DNA of 57,991 bases from DASYGT01 sp035999365 (GTDB lineage Bacteria; Actinomycetota; Actinomycetes; Mycobacteriales; Jatrophihabitantaceae): assembly GCA_035999365.1 (NCBI GenBank), contig DASYGT010000046.1:1-57991 (forward strand), read 5' to 3'. This document shows positions 43,283 through 51,595 of the stretch, in pieces (within the stretch, counting starts at the first letter, position 1; each line of letters begins with the position of its first letter). Under the pieces are notes generated by a model, which worked only from the letters and a program-made list of their open reading frames with translations, made no database searches and was not told the origin of the DNA. The position numbers were made by a program, and so were the translations under genes.

Positions 43283-43756
43283 TCAGTCCCCGCCGCCGAT
43301 GTCGGTCTGGTACGCCTCGTAGATCAGGTCCGCACCGCGTTGACGGTGCCGCGCAAGATGCCCGAGCAGATGCGTCGCGCGTTCCCGGACGGCCTCGACC
43401 CGATCTGCATCGACCGGTTCTTCGGTAGCCGCGGAGAGCGCTGCGATCTCTGCCGTGATGTTGGGGTGTTCGGCGGCCAATGCCGTGACAGCGTTCGTCA
43501 GGCGCAGCGCTCCCGACAGGATCGCGTGATGCAGCCCGTCAGGGCCCTCGGTGACGACGATGTGGTCGATGAAGTCGTCGCTCAGATCGGCAACGGCATC
43601 GTGGACGCGTTCACCCCACTGGACCGCACCACCCCCGGCTGGTGCAGCGAGCGCGTCCTCGAGCAGACCCATCGACTCGCGCAACTCCGCTCGGCGACGG
43701 CGCAGATCCATCAGCTCGCCGGGGATCCGGGTGGGGATCCGAGTGCTGGGCTCCAT
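43283..43756 (-). CDS. Hypothetical alpha-helical protein beside the SOS promoter
   Basis: 157 residues from the ATG at 43756, chosen because GGGGAGG lies five bases upstream; a longer frame reaches 43909 and would run through the imuA' LexA box. The protein is soluble, rich in Ala, Arg, Glu and Leu, and probably all-helical. Residues 10-40 ('MDLRRRRAELRESMGLLEDAL') could form a short coiled coil. I recognise no family and no catalytic motif. Its start faces imuA' with 153 bases between, and the LexA box lies 128 bases upstream, so SOS control is possible but less likely than for imuA'. Confidence 0.65.
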   Translation of the reverse strand: MEPSTRIPTRIPGELMDLRRRRAELRESMGLLEDALAAPAGGGAVQWGERVHDAVADLSDDFIDHIVVTEGPDGLHHAILSGALRLTNAVTALAAEHPNITAEIAALSAATEEPVDADRVEAVRERATHLLGHLARHRQRGADLIYEAYQTDIGGGD

Positions 43757-43874
43757 GGGTACCTCCCCGAGGTCCCTTCCCACTCTGCTGCGTGCTCCGC
43801 TCATCGTCCAGACATTCGTCACAGAACAACCGATCGGCTCGCGATTCACGTCGTGCGAGGGCCGGAACGCGCGA

Positions 43875-43903
43875 TTGACTAGTTCGAACATGTGTTCGAT
43901 GAT
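43875..43903 (+). promoter_or_regulatory. imuA' promoter (-35 and -10) predicted to give a leaderless mRNA
   Basis: TTGACT (43875-43880) is a near-consensus -35. After 17 bases GATGAT (43898-43903) is an acceptable actinobacterial -10 (A2 and T6 kept). A start site seven bases downstream of the -10 would be 43910, the A of the imuA' ATG. No Shine-Dalgarno sequence precedes that ATG, which fits a leaderless transcript. Confidence 0.6.
43884..43899. promoter_or_regulatory. LexA (SOS) box of imuA'-imuB
   Basis: TCGAACATGTGTTCGA has perfect inverted arms TCGAAC and GTTCGA around four bases, the known LexA operator of mycobacteria and other Gram-positives. It fills the spacer between the -35 and -10 of the imuA' promoter, so bound LexA would block RNA polymerase. 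Confidence 0.9.
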
Positions 43904-43909
43904 GAGCAC

Positions 43910-44587
43910 ATGCTCGATGTCGCGATCCGCAGGCCCGATGGCTCCGCCGCCGTCGACCTGGGACGCCGCGGCGCGCCGCCACCACCCCTGCCGGTCTCGG
44001 CGGCGCTGACCGGCCTACTGCCAGACGGCCTGCGCCGCGGCAGCACGGTCAGCGTCGCAGGATCACTCTCCCTGCTGCTCGCCCTGCTCGGTGCCGCATC
44101 GGCCGACGGCGCCTGGTGCGCCCTCGTCGGCTTCCCGGTCATCAGTGCCGAAGCCGCAGCCGAGTACGGCATCGCGCTCCCCCGGCTGGCCATCGTGCCC
44201 GCGCCGGGTTCGGGCTGGACGACTGCGGTCGGTGCGCTACTCGACGCCGTCGACGTCGTCGCGGTGCGGCCGCCGGGCCGGGGCCTGCCCCCGGGCGACG
44301 TCCGGCGGTTGGCCGCGCGCGCCCGTACCCGTGACGCCGTGCTCGTCGCATACCTGACGGCAGCCCAGTCCTGGCCCGGTGCCGAGGTGCGGCTCGCAGC
44401 CCGGGCCGGCGAGTGGACGGGCATCGGGGCCGGCAGCGGCCGGCTGCAGGCGCGCCGTATCGAAGTCTCGGCCGAGGGGCGCGGCTCTGCGGCTCGGCCC
44501 CGGTCGGTGGCGCTGTGGTTGCCGGCGCACGGCGGCGGCGTGGGTGGGGTCGAGCCGCTGGCTCCCGTCGTCGATCTTGCCGGATGA
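43910..44587 (+). CDS. imuA': ImuA'-type RecA-fold mutasome accessory protein
   Basis: 225 residues from the ATG at 43910. An upstream in-frame GTG at 43892 lies inside the LexA box and is rejected. The middle region has a degenerate RecA-like core: 'LLPDGLRRGSTVSVAGSLSLLLALL' stands where RecA has a Walker A loop, but there is no GK[S/T], so ATP binding is doubtful, as in mycobacterial ImuA'. 'WCALVGFPVISAEAAAEYGI' and 'LDAVDVVAVRPP' follow the family order. It bridges ImuB in the DNA-damage-induced mutagenesis machine with DnaE2. imuB starts three bases after its stop. Confidence 0.85.
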   Translation: MLDVAIRRPDGSAAVDLGRRGAPPPPLPVSAALTGLLPDGLRRGSTVSVAGSLSLLLALLGAASADGAWCALVGFPVISAEAAAEYGIALPRLAIVPAPGSGWTTAVGALLDAVDVVAVRPPGRGLPPGDVRRLAARARTRDAVLVAYLTAAQSWPGAEVRLAARAGEWTGIGAGSGRLQARRIEVSAEGRGSAARPRSVALWLPAHGGGVGGVEPLAPVVDLAG

Positions 44588-44590
44588 CCC

Positions 44591-46132
44591 ATGCGCATGA
44601 TCGCGGTCTGGTGCCCGGACTGGCCGGTGACAGCGGCTCGCCTTGATGCCGGTATCGACACCGACACACCCGTCGCAGTCGTCACAGCCAACCGCGTCGT
44701 CGCCTGCTCACACGTGGCGCGGCTGAGCGGTGTGAGCCGCGGGCTGCGGCGCCGGGAAGCACAGGCCCGATGCCCCGAGCTGACAGTGCTCGCCCGCAAC
44801 GAGGCCGCTGAGGCCCGGCTGTTCGAACCGGTTGTCGCGGCACTCGAGGCGATCGCCCCCGGTGTCGAGATCACCCGGCCGGGACTCGCCGCGATCGGGG
44901 TTCGCGGCCCGACGCGATACTTCGGCAGCGAGACCGGCGTGCTGCATGCCTTGTCGCGTGCCGTCGGCGAGCTGCCGCACGGCACCGACCTGCTCATCGG
45001 TATTGCCGACGGCGCCTTCGCCGCCGAGCAAGCTGCGCGCCGGGGCGTCGTCGTCGATGCCGGTGCCGCACCGGCGTTCCTCGCCGACCTGCCGATCGAG
45101 ACCCTCGACCCGTCCGGCGGCTCGCCACTGATCGATCTGCTGAAGCGGCTAGGGGTGCGTACCCTCGGCGCCTTTGCCGACCTGCCGTCTCGCGATGTGC
45201 TTGCCCGCTTCGGTCCGGACGGTGCATGGGCACATCGGCAGGCGGGTGGGCACGACGCACGGCCGGTCGCGGCGCGGCGGCCGCCGGTCGAGTTCACCCT
45301 CACCCTCGATCTCGAGCCGCCCGTCGATCGGGTCGACACGGTGGCCTTCAGCGCCCGGGGTATCGCCGAGCAGTTCGTCATGGATCTTGCCGCGCACGGG
45401 CTGGCGTGCACCTGCCTCGAGCTGCAGGCCCTGAGCGACAACGGTGAAGAGACCGTCCGGCGCTGGCGGCACAGCGGCGTGCTCTCCACCGTCGACGTCC
45501 TCGACCGCATCCGATGGCAGCTCGAGGGATGGCTCGGCGGTCCCCGCAGACCGACGGGCGGTGTGACCCGGCTGCGGCTCGTCCCGATCGAGGCGGTACC
45601 CACCGGCGTCCATCAGCAGGCGCTGTGGGGCGGCTCGGGAGCCGAGGACGAGCGAGCCCATCGCGCGCTCGCCCGGGTACAGACGCTGCTCGGGCACGGC
45701 TCGGTGCTATCGGCGGTACGCGACGGCGGCCGCGATCCGCGCAGCCGCACTCGACTCGTGCCGTGGGGCGATGACCCGGTGGCCCTGCGCTCGCCCGAGC
45801 AGCCGTGGCCGGGACAGCTGCCGGCACCGGCGCCGGCGGTACTGCTCGATCCCCCGCGCCCGGCGCAGGTGCTCGACGCAGCGGGACGCCCCGTCGTAGT
45901 CACCGAGCGCGGTGCGGTGCCGCACCCACCGGCCCGATTCGCGCTCGGCGGGCAGCAACCGATCGCGGTGTCGTCCTGGGCCGGGCCGTGGCCCGTGGAC
46001 GAACGATGGTGGAGCGCCGAGTCGGCCCGGCACGTCGTGCGCTGCCAGCTGGTTGACGTCTCGGGTCGGGCCTACCTCGTCACGTGCTCGATGCCCGATG
46101 CCCGCTGGCAGGTCGAGGGAATCTACGACTGA
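44591..46132 (+). CDS. imuB: ImuB, Y-family polymerase-like clamp-binding mutasome hub
   Basis: 513 residues. The order is palm/fingers-like, helix-hairpin-helix and little-finger, as in Y-family polymerases, but the catalytic acids are missing. The N-terminal DxD place reads 'VWCPDWPVTAARLD', and the SxDE loop reads 'PGVEITRPGLAAIGVRGP'. ImuB is a non-catalytic adaptor in mycobacteria. 'QQALWG' at residues 342-347 matches the beta-clamp-binding hexapeptide place (QLPLWG in mycobacteria). It recruits ImuA' and the error-prone polymerase DnaE2 to the clamp for translesion synthesis. It is co-transcribed with imuA' from the SOS promoter; dnaE2 follows only 9.4 kb later. Confidence 0.93.
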   Translation: MRMIAVWCPDWPVTAARLDAGIDTDTPVAVVTANRVVACSHVARLSGVSRGLRRREAQARCPELTVLARNEAAEARLFEPVVAALEAIAPGVEITRPGLAAIGVRGPTRYFGSETGVLHALSRAVGELPHGTDLLIGIADGAFAAEQAARRGVVVDAGAAPAFLADLPIETLDPSGGSPLIDLLKRLGVRTLGAFADLPSRDVLARFGPDGAWAHRQAGGHDARPVAARRPPVEFTLTLDLEPPVDRVDTVAFSARGIAEQFVMDLAAHGLACTCLELQALSDNGEETVRRWRHSGVLSTVDVLDRIRWQLEGWLGGPRRPTGGVTRLRLVPIEAVPTGVHQQALWGGSGAEDERAHRALARVQTLLGHGSVLSAVRDGGRDPRSRTRLVPWGDDPVALRSPEQPWPGQLPAPAPAVLLDPPRPAQVLDAAGRPVVVTERGAVPHPPARFALGGQQPIAVSSWAGPWPVDERWWSAESARHVVRCQLVDVSGRAYLVTCSMPDARWQVEGIYD

Positions 46133-46137
46133 ACGGG

Positions 46138-46599
46138 TCAGCCGAGCAGCGTCGCGGCGACGGTGGCGGCGAGATCCCAGCACGCCTCGGTGGCCACGGT
46201 GTCCGGTGCGCCGATCACGGTGACGGGTTCGTGGGCCGGCACCCAGCCCATCCCCTTGACGATCGCCTCGATCGCTCGGATCGCACCAGCCGTGTCGTTG
46301 TTGCCGTGCACGTAAACGCCGTAGGGCGCACCGACCTTGGCGGTCAGGCACGGGTAGTAGACGTTGTCGAAGAAGTACTTCAACGCCCCCGACATGTATC
46401 CGATGTTCGCCGGGGTGCCCAGCACGAACCCGTCCGCGGCCAGCACGTCCACGGGCGTCGCGGCGAGTGCAGGGCGCACGCGCACGTCGACGCCCTCGAG
46501 GCCGTCGGCCTTCGTGCCGGCGAGTACCGCTTCGAGCAACTCCTGGGTCGCCGGAGACGCCGTGTGGTGCACGACGAGCAGCACGGGACGTTCTGGCAC
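46138..46599 (-). CDS. Flavodoxin-fold NAD(P)H-dependent FMN reductase-like protein
   Basis: 153 residues. The N-terminal 'VLLVVHHTASPATQELLEAVLAG' occupies the place of the FMN phosphate loop of the flavodoxin/WrbA fold. 'ADGFVLGTPANIGYMSGALKYFFDNV' is the highly conserved flavin-ring loop of the NADPH-dependent FMN reductase group. It probably reduces quinones or flavins in the cytosol. It converges with imuB, leaving only 5 bases between the stops, and lies 48 bases downstream of the DUF4395 gene on the same strand. Confidence 0.82.
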   Translation of the reverse strand: MPERPVLLVVHHTASPATQELLEAVLAGTKADGLEGVDVRVRPALAATPVDVLAADGFVLGTPANIGYMSGALKYFFDNVYYPCLTAKVGAPYGVYVHGNNDTAGAIRAIEAIVKGMGWVPAHEPVTVIGAPDTVATEACWDLAATVAATLLG

Positions 46600-46647
46600 G
46601 TGGGCAACCTATCTCTGCCCCGCCGTCGCTTGTCGTACGTGCGGCGC

Positions 46648-47214
46648 TCAGCCGTTCTGCAGCCGCAATCCGACGTTCGCGCAGGCCTCACACGTCGCCT
46701 CAGGGATGTAGCCGCGCCGCATCAGGGCGGCGAAGATGGTGCAGCCGATGCAGTAGCCGGCCAGCGACTCGAGCGCGGCGGCAACGACGATCAGCCCGAG
46801 CAGAACCTGCGCGAGGCCGAAGGAACCCGACGCAGTGGCGATCAGGGCCGAGACGGTGACGATCATCCCGATGGTCTGGGCGAAACGCTTGGGCGGCCCC
46901 GCCGTGGGCTTCGAGCCGATGCGCGGGCCGATGACGCGGCTCGCCAGCTGGCCCAGCGGGCTGAGCGTCGGCCCGGTCAGCACGCGCGCAGTGAAGCCGT
47001 ACGCGAGCGGCGCGGTGAGCCACAGCCAGTGGTGATCCACGGCAAGGCTCAGTGCAAGGGTCACGATGCTCGTCAGCAGCACGCCGCCCGCAACAGTGCG
47101 CGCTGCGTACTCGTTCACCGGGTTGGGGAAGTCGAACAGGCCGGGCCGGTCTTGCACGGGCTGGTGCAGGGTGTCGCTCACTTGCTCGTGTATCGGCGCG
47201 GTCTCCGCAGCCAT
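46648..47214 (-). CDS. DUF4395 family membrane protein
   Basis: 188 residues from the ATG at 47214, preceded by GAGGAGG six bases upstream; an earlier start lacks support. About four hydrophobic helices are visible. 'FDFPNPVNEYAARTVAGGVLL' at the start and 'ALESLAGYCIGCTIFAALMRRGYIP' near the end are the DUF4395 pattern, including the conserved GYCxGC cysteines; a further CEAC follows. The cysteines suggest a redox or metal role. In other actinobacteria DUF4395 genes often stand beside thiosulfate sulfurtransferase or thioredoxin genes, but none is seen here. Confidence 0.85.
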   Translation of the reverse strand: MAAETAPIHEQVSDTLHQPVQDRPGLFDFPNPVNEYAARTVAGGVLLTSIVTLALSLAVDHHWLWLTAPLAYGFTARVLTGPTLSPLGQLASRVIGPRIGSKPTAGPPKRFAQTIGMIVTVSALIATASGSFGLAQVLLGLIVVAAALESLAGYCIGCTIFAALMRRGYIPEATCEACANVGLRLQNG

Positions 47215-47306
47215 CGTCGGCCTCCTCATCGATTCGACGGTACTTCGTGCCCCTCGCGAGCGCCGCTTCCAGGGCGTGACCTCATCCACCGTGCGAAGCT
47301 GGACGC

Positions 47307-47672
47307 ATGATCATCACGCGGCAACTGCTCGTCTTGGACGCTGCCGACATGGCGGCCGAGAGCGCATTCTGGGCCGGCCTGCTCGGTGGCACGGTCGAGG
47401 CCGAGGACGACTGGCACACGATTTCCGTGGACGGCCAGGAGCGCCTCGCCATCCAGCTCGCCCCTGACCACGTGCGCCCCGAGTGGCCCCACGGCCAGCC
47501 CCAGCAGATGCATCTCGACCTGTTCGTCGACGACATCGCGGCCGCCGACGCGCACGCCATCGGGCTGGGCGCGGTGCTCTTGCAGGCGGCTCGCAACCCG
47601 GCTTCCAGCACCGGCTTCCAGGTTTACGCCGATCCGGCCGGCCACCCGTTCTGCCTCTGCTGGGGGTCGTAG
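47307..47672 (+). CDS. VOC (glyoxalase/bleomycin-resistance fold) family protein
   Basis: 121 residues forming two beta-alpha-beta-beta-beta modules: 'LLVLDAADMAAESAFWAGLLGG' opens the first and 'QMHLDLFVDDIAAADAHAIGLG' the second, and 'FQVYADPAGHPFCLCW' closes the fold. The His of 'MHLDLFV' and the late Asp/His may bind a metal. The actinobacterial glyoxalase-like subgroup is mostly uncharacterised. It stands alone between divergent and same-strand neighbours without an obvious pathway. Confidence 0.85.
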   Translation: MIITRQLLVLDAADMAAESAFWAGLLGGTVEAEDDWHTISVDGQERLAIQLAPDHVRPEWPHGQPQQMHLDLFVDDIAAADAHAIGLGAVLLQAARNPASSTGFQVYADPAGHPFCLCWGS

Positions 47673-47734
47673 CCGAACGCCGAGGATCGGTAACAGCTGT
47701 GAACAATCCGCGTGGGCTGGTCAGCCCTCGACTC

Positions 47735-47759
47735 TACCCGGTAGCATACTCGGTATAGT
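47735..47759 (+). promoter_or_regulatory. PadR operon promoter with direct-repeat operator candidate
   Basis: TACCCGGTA (47735-47743) and TACTCGGTA (47747-47755) are direct repeats with 12-bp period. The second runs into TATAGT (47754-47759), a strong -10 about 17 bases before the GTG start of padR. PadR proteins usually repress their own operon from such sites; the match to PadR is inferred from position. Confidence 0.5.
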
Positions 47760-47776
47760 CACGGGAAGGCTGGCCA

Positions 47777-48355
47777 GTGAGCGTCCGACATGCACTACTC
47801 GCATTGCTCGAAGAGGGCCCGAAGTACGGCCTGCAGCTCAGACAGGAGTTCGAGGAGCGCACCGGCGAGGTCTGGCCCCTGAACGTCGGGCAGGTCTATA
47901 CGACCCTGCAGCGCCTCGAGCGTGACGGGCTGGTGGAATCCGACGACGACGCCGACACGGCGGGGCCACAAAAGGCTTTCCGGATCACCGCCGAGGGCGA
48001 GACGGAGCTGGCCGACTGGTTGCGCACGCCGCCCGACGTCAGCTCCCCGCCGCGCGACGAACTGGTCATCAAGGTGCTGGTGGCCGCACGCCTGCCCGGG
48101 GTCGACGTCCACGAGGTCATCCAGACACATCGACGGCACCTGGTCGAGTCGATGCAGCAATGGACGCGCGTCAAGGCGGACTCTGCACCAGACGACACGA
48201 GCCTCGCACTGGTCGTCGACGCCGAGCTGTACCGCCTCGACTCGGTGATCCGATGGCTCGATTCGGCAGACGGGCGGCTACGCCGCTCGATTCCGGAGAG
48301 TGGGCGCCCGGCTGCGGCACCCGCGCGGCGGCGACAGGTGGGGGCACCCAGATGA
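47777..48355 (+). CDS. PadR family transcriptional regulator
   Basis: 192 residues from a GTG at 47777 with GGGAAGG upstream. The winged helix is typical: 'VRHALLALLEEGPKYGLQLRQEFEE' then 'WPLNVGQVYTTLQRLERDGLVE' and the wing 'KAFRITAEGETELADWL'. The C-terminal half is the PadR dimerisation helix region ending in an Arg/Ala-rich tail. It probably represses the ABC transporter encoded by the two overlapping genes downstream and releases on binding a drug-like ligand. The stop overlaps the ATPase start as ATGA. Confidence 0.92.
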   Translation: MSVRHALLALLEEGPKYGLQLRQEFEERTGEVWPLNVGQVYTTLQRLERDGLVESDDDADTAGPQKAFRITAEGETELADWLRTPPDVSSPPRDELVIKVLVAARLPGVDVHEVIQTHRRHLVESMQQWTRVKADSAPDDTSLALVVDAELYRLDSVIRWLDSADGRLRRSIPESGRPAAAPARRRQVGAPR

Positions 48356-49074
48356 GCACACTCGCACTGAACGAGGTCACGAAGGTGTACGGGTCCGACG
48401 CCACGGAGACCCACGCGCTGCGCGGAGTGTCATTGCGCGTCGAGGCCGGCGAACTGGTCGCGGTGATGGGGCCGAGTGGCTCCGGCAAGAGCACCCTTCT
48501 GACGATCGCCGGCAGCCTCGAAGACCCCTCGTCCGGTGAGGTCGTCATTGACGGCACACCGCTGTCGGCGTTGTCGCGCAACGAGAGGGCACGGCTGCGC
48601 CGCCGTGCCATCGGCTACGTGTTCCAGGACTTCAACCTGCTCGCCGGACTCACCGCCGGCGAGAATGTCGCACTGCCACTCGAGCTCGACGGCGTGTCCG
48701 CCAAGGTCGCGCGCATCGCAGGCATCGAAGCGCTCGAGACACTGGGGCTGGCCGAGCGCGCCGACCGCTTTCCCGACGAACTGTCCGGCGGTGAGCGCCA
48801 GCGCGTCGCCATTGCTCGGGCAGTCGTCGGCGATCGGCGGCTACTTCTCGCCGACGAGCCCTCGGGTGCGCTCGACTCCGCCAATGGCGAGGCCGTGATG
48901 CGAATGATCCGCACCATCTGCCAACGCGGCGTTGCCGGCGTCGTCGTCACGCACGATGCGCAGCTCGCGTCCTGGGCCGACAGAGTGGTCTTCCTGCGTG
49001 ACGGACGAGTGGTCGACCAAACCACCACGCCCGCCGGTCCCGAGTCACTGCTCGAACCAGACCCGGTGCGATGA
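48352..49074 (+). CDS. MacB/LolD-type ABC transporter ATPase
   Basis: 240 residues from the ATG at 48352, which overlaps the padR stop. Walker A 'GPSGSGKSTLL', Q-loop 'YVFQDFNLLAGLT', signature 'LSGGERQRVAIARA', Walker B 'RLLLADEPSGALD' and switch 'VVTHDAQLASWAD' are intact. This sequence type partners FtsX-like permeases and works in export or membrane stress response (BceA, MacB, LolD). It forms one operon with the permease gene, again overlapping by ATGA. Confidence 0.94.
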   Translation: MSTLALNEVTKVYGSDATETHALRGVSLRVEAGELVAVMGPSGSGKSTLLTIAGSLEDPSSGEVVIDGTPLSALSRNERARLRRRAIGYVFQDFNLLAGLTAGENVALPLELDGVSAKVARIAGIEALETLGLAERADRFPDELSGGERQRVAIARAVVGDRRLLLADEPSGALDSANGEAVMRMIRTICQRGVAGVVVTHDAQLASWADRVVFLRDGRVVDQTTTPAGPESLLEPDPVR

Positions 49075-51575
49075 CGACCCTCGTCGAACGGCCGACCCCT
49101 GTCACAGCGCGCTCAGGCGGGTCCGATGCGCGTCGCGCGCTCATCCGTTGGGCGTGGCGGTTGTTCCGCCGCGAATGGCGCCAGCAGGTGCTCGCCCTCG
49201 CGCTGCTCCTCGTTGCGGTCGCCGCCACCGTCGTGGGTCTCGGCGTCGTCACCAACGTCCAAAGCACCGATGCGGCGTTGTTCGGCACAGCCAACACACG
49301 CGTCGATGTGTCCTTCTCGGCGAACAGTCGTCCCAATGAGGACATCGCCCATGCGCGACAGGCCTTCGGCACGGTGGACTCCATCGAACATGCCACGATC
49401 CCGATACCGGGTTCGATCAATACTGTCGACCTGAGGGATCAGTCGCCGAACAGCACCTACGCACGGCCGATGTTGCGCCTGGTGAACGGTGAGTGGCCGG
49501 TCGGCCCGAACGACGTCGCAGTCACATCCGGCGTCGCGACCACTTTCGGATTGCATGTCGGCTCGACGTGGATCGTGAACGGCAGAACGGCGCACGTCGT
49601 GGGCACGGTCGAGAACCCGAAGAACCTGCAGGACGATTTCGCGCTCGTCGCACCCGGTCAGATCGCAGCACCGACCGGATTGACGCTGCTGACCAATGCC
49701 AGCAACTCGCAACTCACCGGCTTCCGGACGCCCGGCGATTCGGTCGGCATCAGCACCACCGGAGTGAGCGGGCCGGCGCAGCGCCGTCAGCAGAGCCTGG
49801 CAGTCCTGTTGCTCGCGACAATCGGCCTGCTCTTCGTCGGATTGCTGTCCGTCGCGGGATTCACCGTCATGGCGCAGCGCCGCATGCGCGCCCTCGGCAT
49901 GATCGGTGCCATCGGGGCGACCGACCGCCAGGTACGGCTGGTGATGGTCACGAACGGCGCGGCGGTCGGTGTCGTCGGAGCGCTCGCCGGAACGGTGATC
50001 GGTTTCGGCGTGTGGCTCGCGCTCGTCCCGGCGTTCGAACACGTCGTCGGCCATCGCTTCGATGCCTTCAACCTCGACTGGTGGGCCGTCGGCGCCGCGC
50101 CTGTACTCGCCGTGGTGACGGCGGTGCTGGCCGCATGGTGGCCGGCGCGCGCGATTGCCCGGATGCCCATCGTCACGGCCCTCTCCGGGCGTCCGGCTCG
50201 GCCCCGGCCGGCACATCGTTTCGCCGCGTTGGGCAGCACGCTCACGACCGCGGGTTTCGTACTTCTCGTCATCGCCCATCAGCGCCGAACGGTGCTCATC
50301 GTTGCCGGCATCGTCCTGACCGCGGTCGGCATGTTGCTGCTCGCTCCGCTCGGCATCCGCGCGCTCGCATCGATGGGCCGCCGATCGCCGATCGCTATCC
50401 GGCTCGCATTGCGTGACCTGGCGCGGTACCAGGCCCGCTCGGGCGCCGCATTGGCCGCGGTAAGCCTGGCCGTCGGAATCGCGGCCACGATTGCGGTCAG
50501 CGCCTCGGCGCAGGCCGCCGCGGACAAGTCGACGACGAACGGCAACCTGCCACCCAACCAGCTCGCGGTCTGGATCGCCGGCGCGCCCGGACCGAACCAG
50601 GCTCCCGACAAGATCGCCCAGGCCCAGGGGCGCCCCGCCGTGACGCCCGCACAGCTCGCCACCCTGCAGGCGAGCGTGGACTCACTCGCGGGCTCGCTGC
50701 ACACCAGATCGGTACTGCCGCTCGAGGTGGCATCCAACCCACGCGCCCAGCTACCGAGCGGCGGAACGGGACTTTTTGACATCGCACTGGTGAAGCAGGT
50801 CGCCACCCAATCGTACTCATTCCTCGGCGTCCCGATCGTCGCCACACCGGCCCTGCTGAACTTCTATCGCATCCCTTCGGACGCGATACGGCCTGGCACG
50901 GACATCCTCATCACGCACGGCGACCTGTCCAACATCCGGATCATCGACGGGGGCGCCGACCGAGACGTCCTTACGCCCGCGGTGCAGATCGACGGACGGT
51001 TGCCCGCGTACTCGTCGGCACCCAGCATCGTGATCACTCCACACCTGATCACCACGCGCGGCCTGACCGCGAGGCCGGTGGGCTGGCTCGTCCAGACTGC
51101 ACACCCGTTGACGACGGCGCAGATCACGACCGCCCGGCACGCGGCGGCCGCCATCGGGATGACCATCGAAACGCGCACCGCGTCCGACCACTCGCTGCAG
51201 AACCTTCGTGACTACTCGACCGCTGCCGGTCTGCTCGTGGCGCTCGGGGTGCTGGCCATGACGGTGGGACTGATCCGCAGCGAGACGGCGAACGACTTGC
51301 GGACGTTGAGCGCTACCGGTGCGACGAGCCGTACCCGACGCACGTTGACGAGTGCAACAGCGGGAGCCCTCGGCTTGCTCGGTGGCTTGCTCGGCACGCT
51401 GGGCGCGTACCTCGCACTCGTCGCGTGGCACTGGCACAAGGTGAACTACCTCGCGCATCCGCCCTACCTCGACGTGGCCGTCCTCGTCGTCGGACTGCCC
51501 GCCGCCGCGATCGTCGGCGGCTGGCTGGCGGCGTGGCGCGCACCGACCGGCATCGCGCACCGGCCGATGGAGTAG
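49071..51575 (+). CDS. FtsX-like ABC transporter permease
   Basis: 834 residues. An N-terminal helix (about residues 40-62) is followed by an extracytoplasmic MacB-like domain and then a first FtsX domain with three helices ('LLATIGLLFVGLLSVAGFTVMAQRRMRALGMIGAIGATDRQ'-like pattern, where the coupling motif is RRMRALGMIGAIGA). A second region of helices, a large second extracytoplasmic domain and a final FtsX domain follow ('LRTLSATGATSRTRRTLTS', 'GALGLLGGLLGT'). The duplicated arrangement is common in actinobacterial PadR-controlled systems. Export of a peptide, lipid or drug is likely; the cargo is unknown. Confidence 0.9.
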   Translation: MTTLVERPTPVTARSGGSDARRALIRWAWRLFRREWRQQVLALALLLVAVAATVVGLGVVTNVQSTDAALFGTANTRVDVSFSANSRPNEDIAHARQAFGTVDSIEHATIPIPGSINTVDLRDQSPNSTYARPMLRLVNGEWPVGPNDVAVTSGVATTFGLHVGSTWIVNGRTAHVVGTVENPKNLQDDFALVAPGQIAAPTGLTLLTNASNSQLTGFRTPGDSVGISTTGVSGPAQRRQQSLAVLLLATIGLLFVGLLSVAGFTVMAQRRMRALGMIGAIGATDRQVRLVMVTNGAAVGVVGALAGTVIGFGVWLALVPAFEHVVGHRFDAFNLDWWAVGAAPVLAVVTAVLAAWWPARAIARMPIVTALSGRPARPRPAHRFAALGSTLTTAGFVLLVIAHQRRTVLIVAGIVLTAVGMLLLAPLGIRALASMGRRSPIAIRLALRDLARYQARSGAALAAVSLAVGIAATIAVSASAQAAADKSTTNGNLPPNQLAVWIAGAPGPNQAPDKIAQAQGRPAVTPAQLATLQASVDSLAGSLHTRSVLPLEVASNPRAQLPSGGTGLFDIALVKQVATQSYSFLGVPIVATPALLNFYRIPSDAIRPGTDILITHGDLSNIRIIDGGADRDVLTPAVQIDGRLPAYSSAPSIVITPHLITTRGLTARPVGWLVQTAHPLTTAQITTARHAAAAIGMTIETRTASDHSLQNLRDYSTAAGLLVALGVLAMTVGLIRSETANDLRTLSATGATSRTRRTLTSATAGALGLLGGLLGTLGAYLALVAWHWHKVNYLAHPPYLDVAVLVVGLPAAAIVGGWLAAWRAPTGIAHRPME

Positions 51576-51595
51576 TCGGCTGGCACGATTGGTCG

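Noticed and set aside
43892..43909. Upstream GTG start for imuA'
   Set aside because: It lies inside the LexA box and upstream of the predicted transcription start, so it cannot be translated from the SOS transcript.
43879..45603. Minus-strand frame of 574 codons opposite imuA' and imuB
   Set aside because: It is Ser/Arg/Ala-rich low-complexity sequence without domains, opposite two recognised genes.
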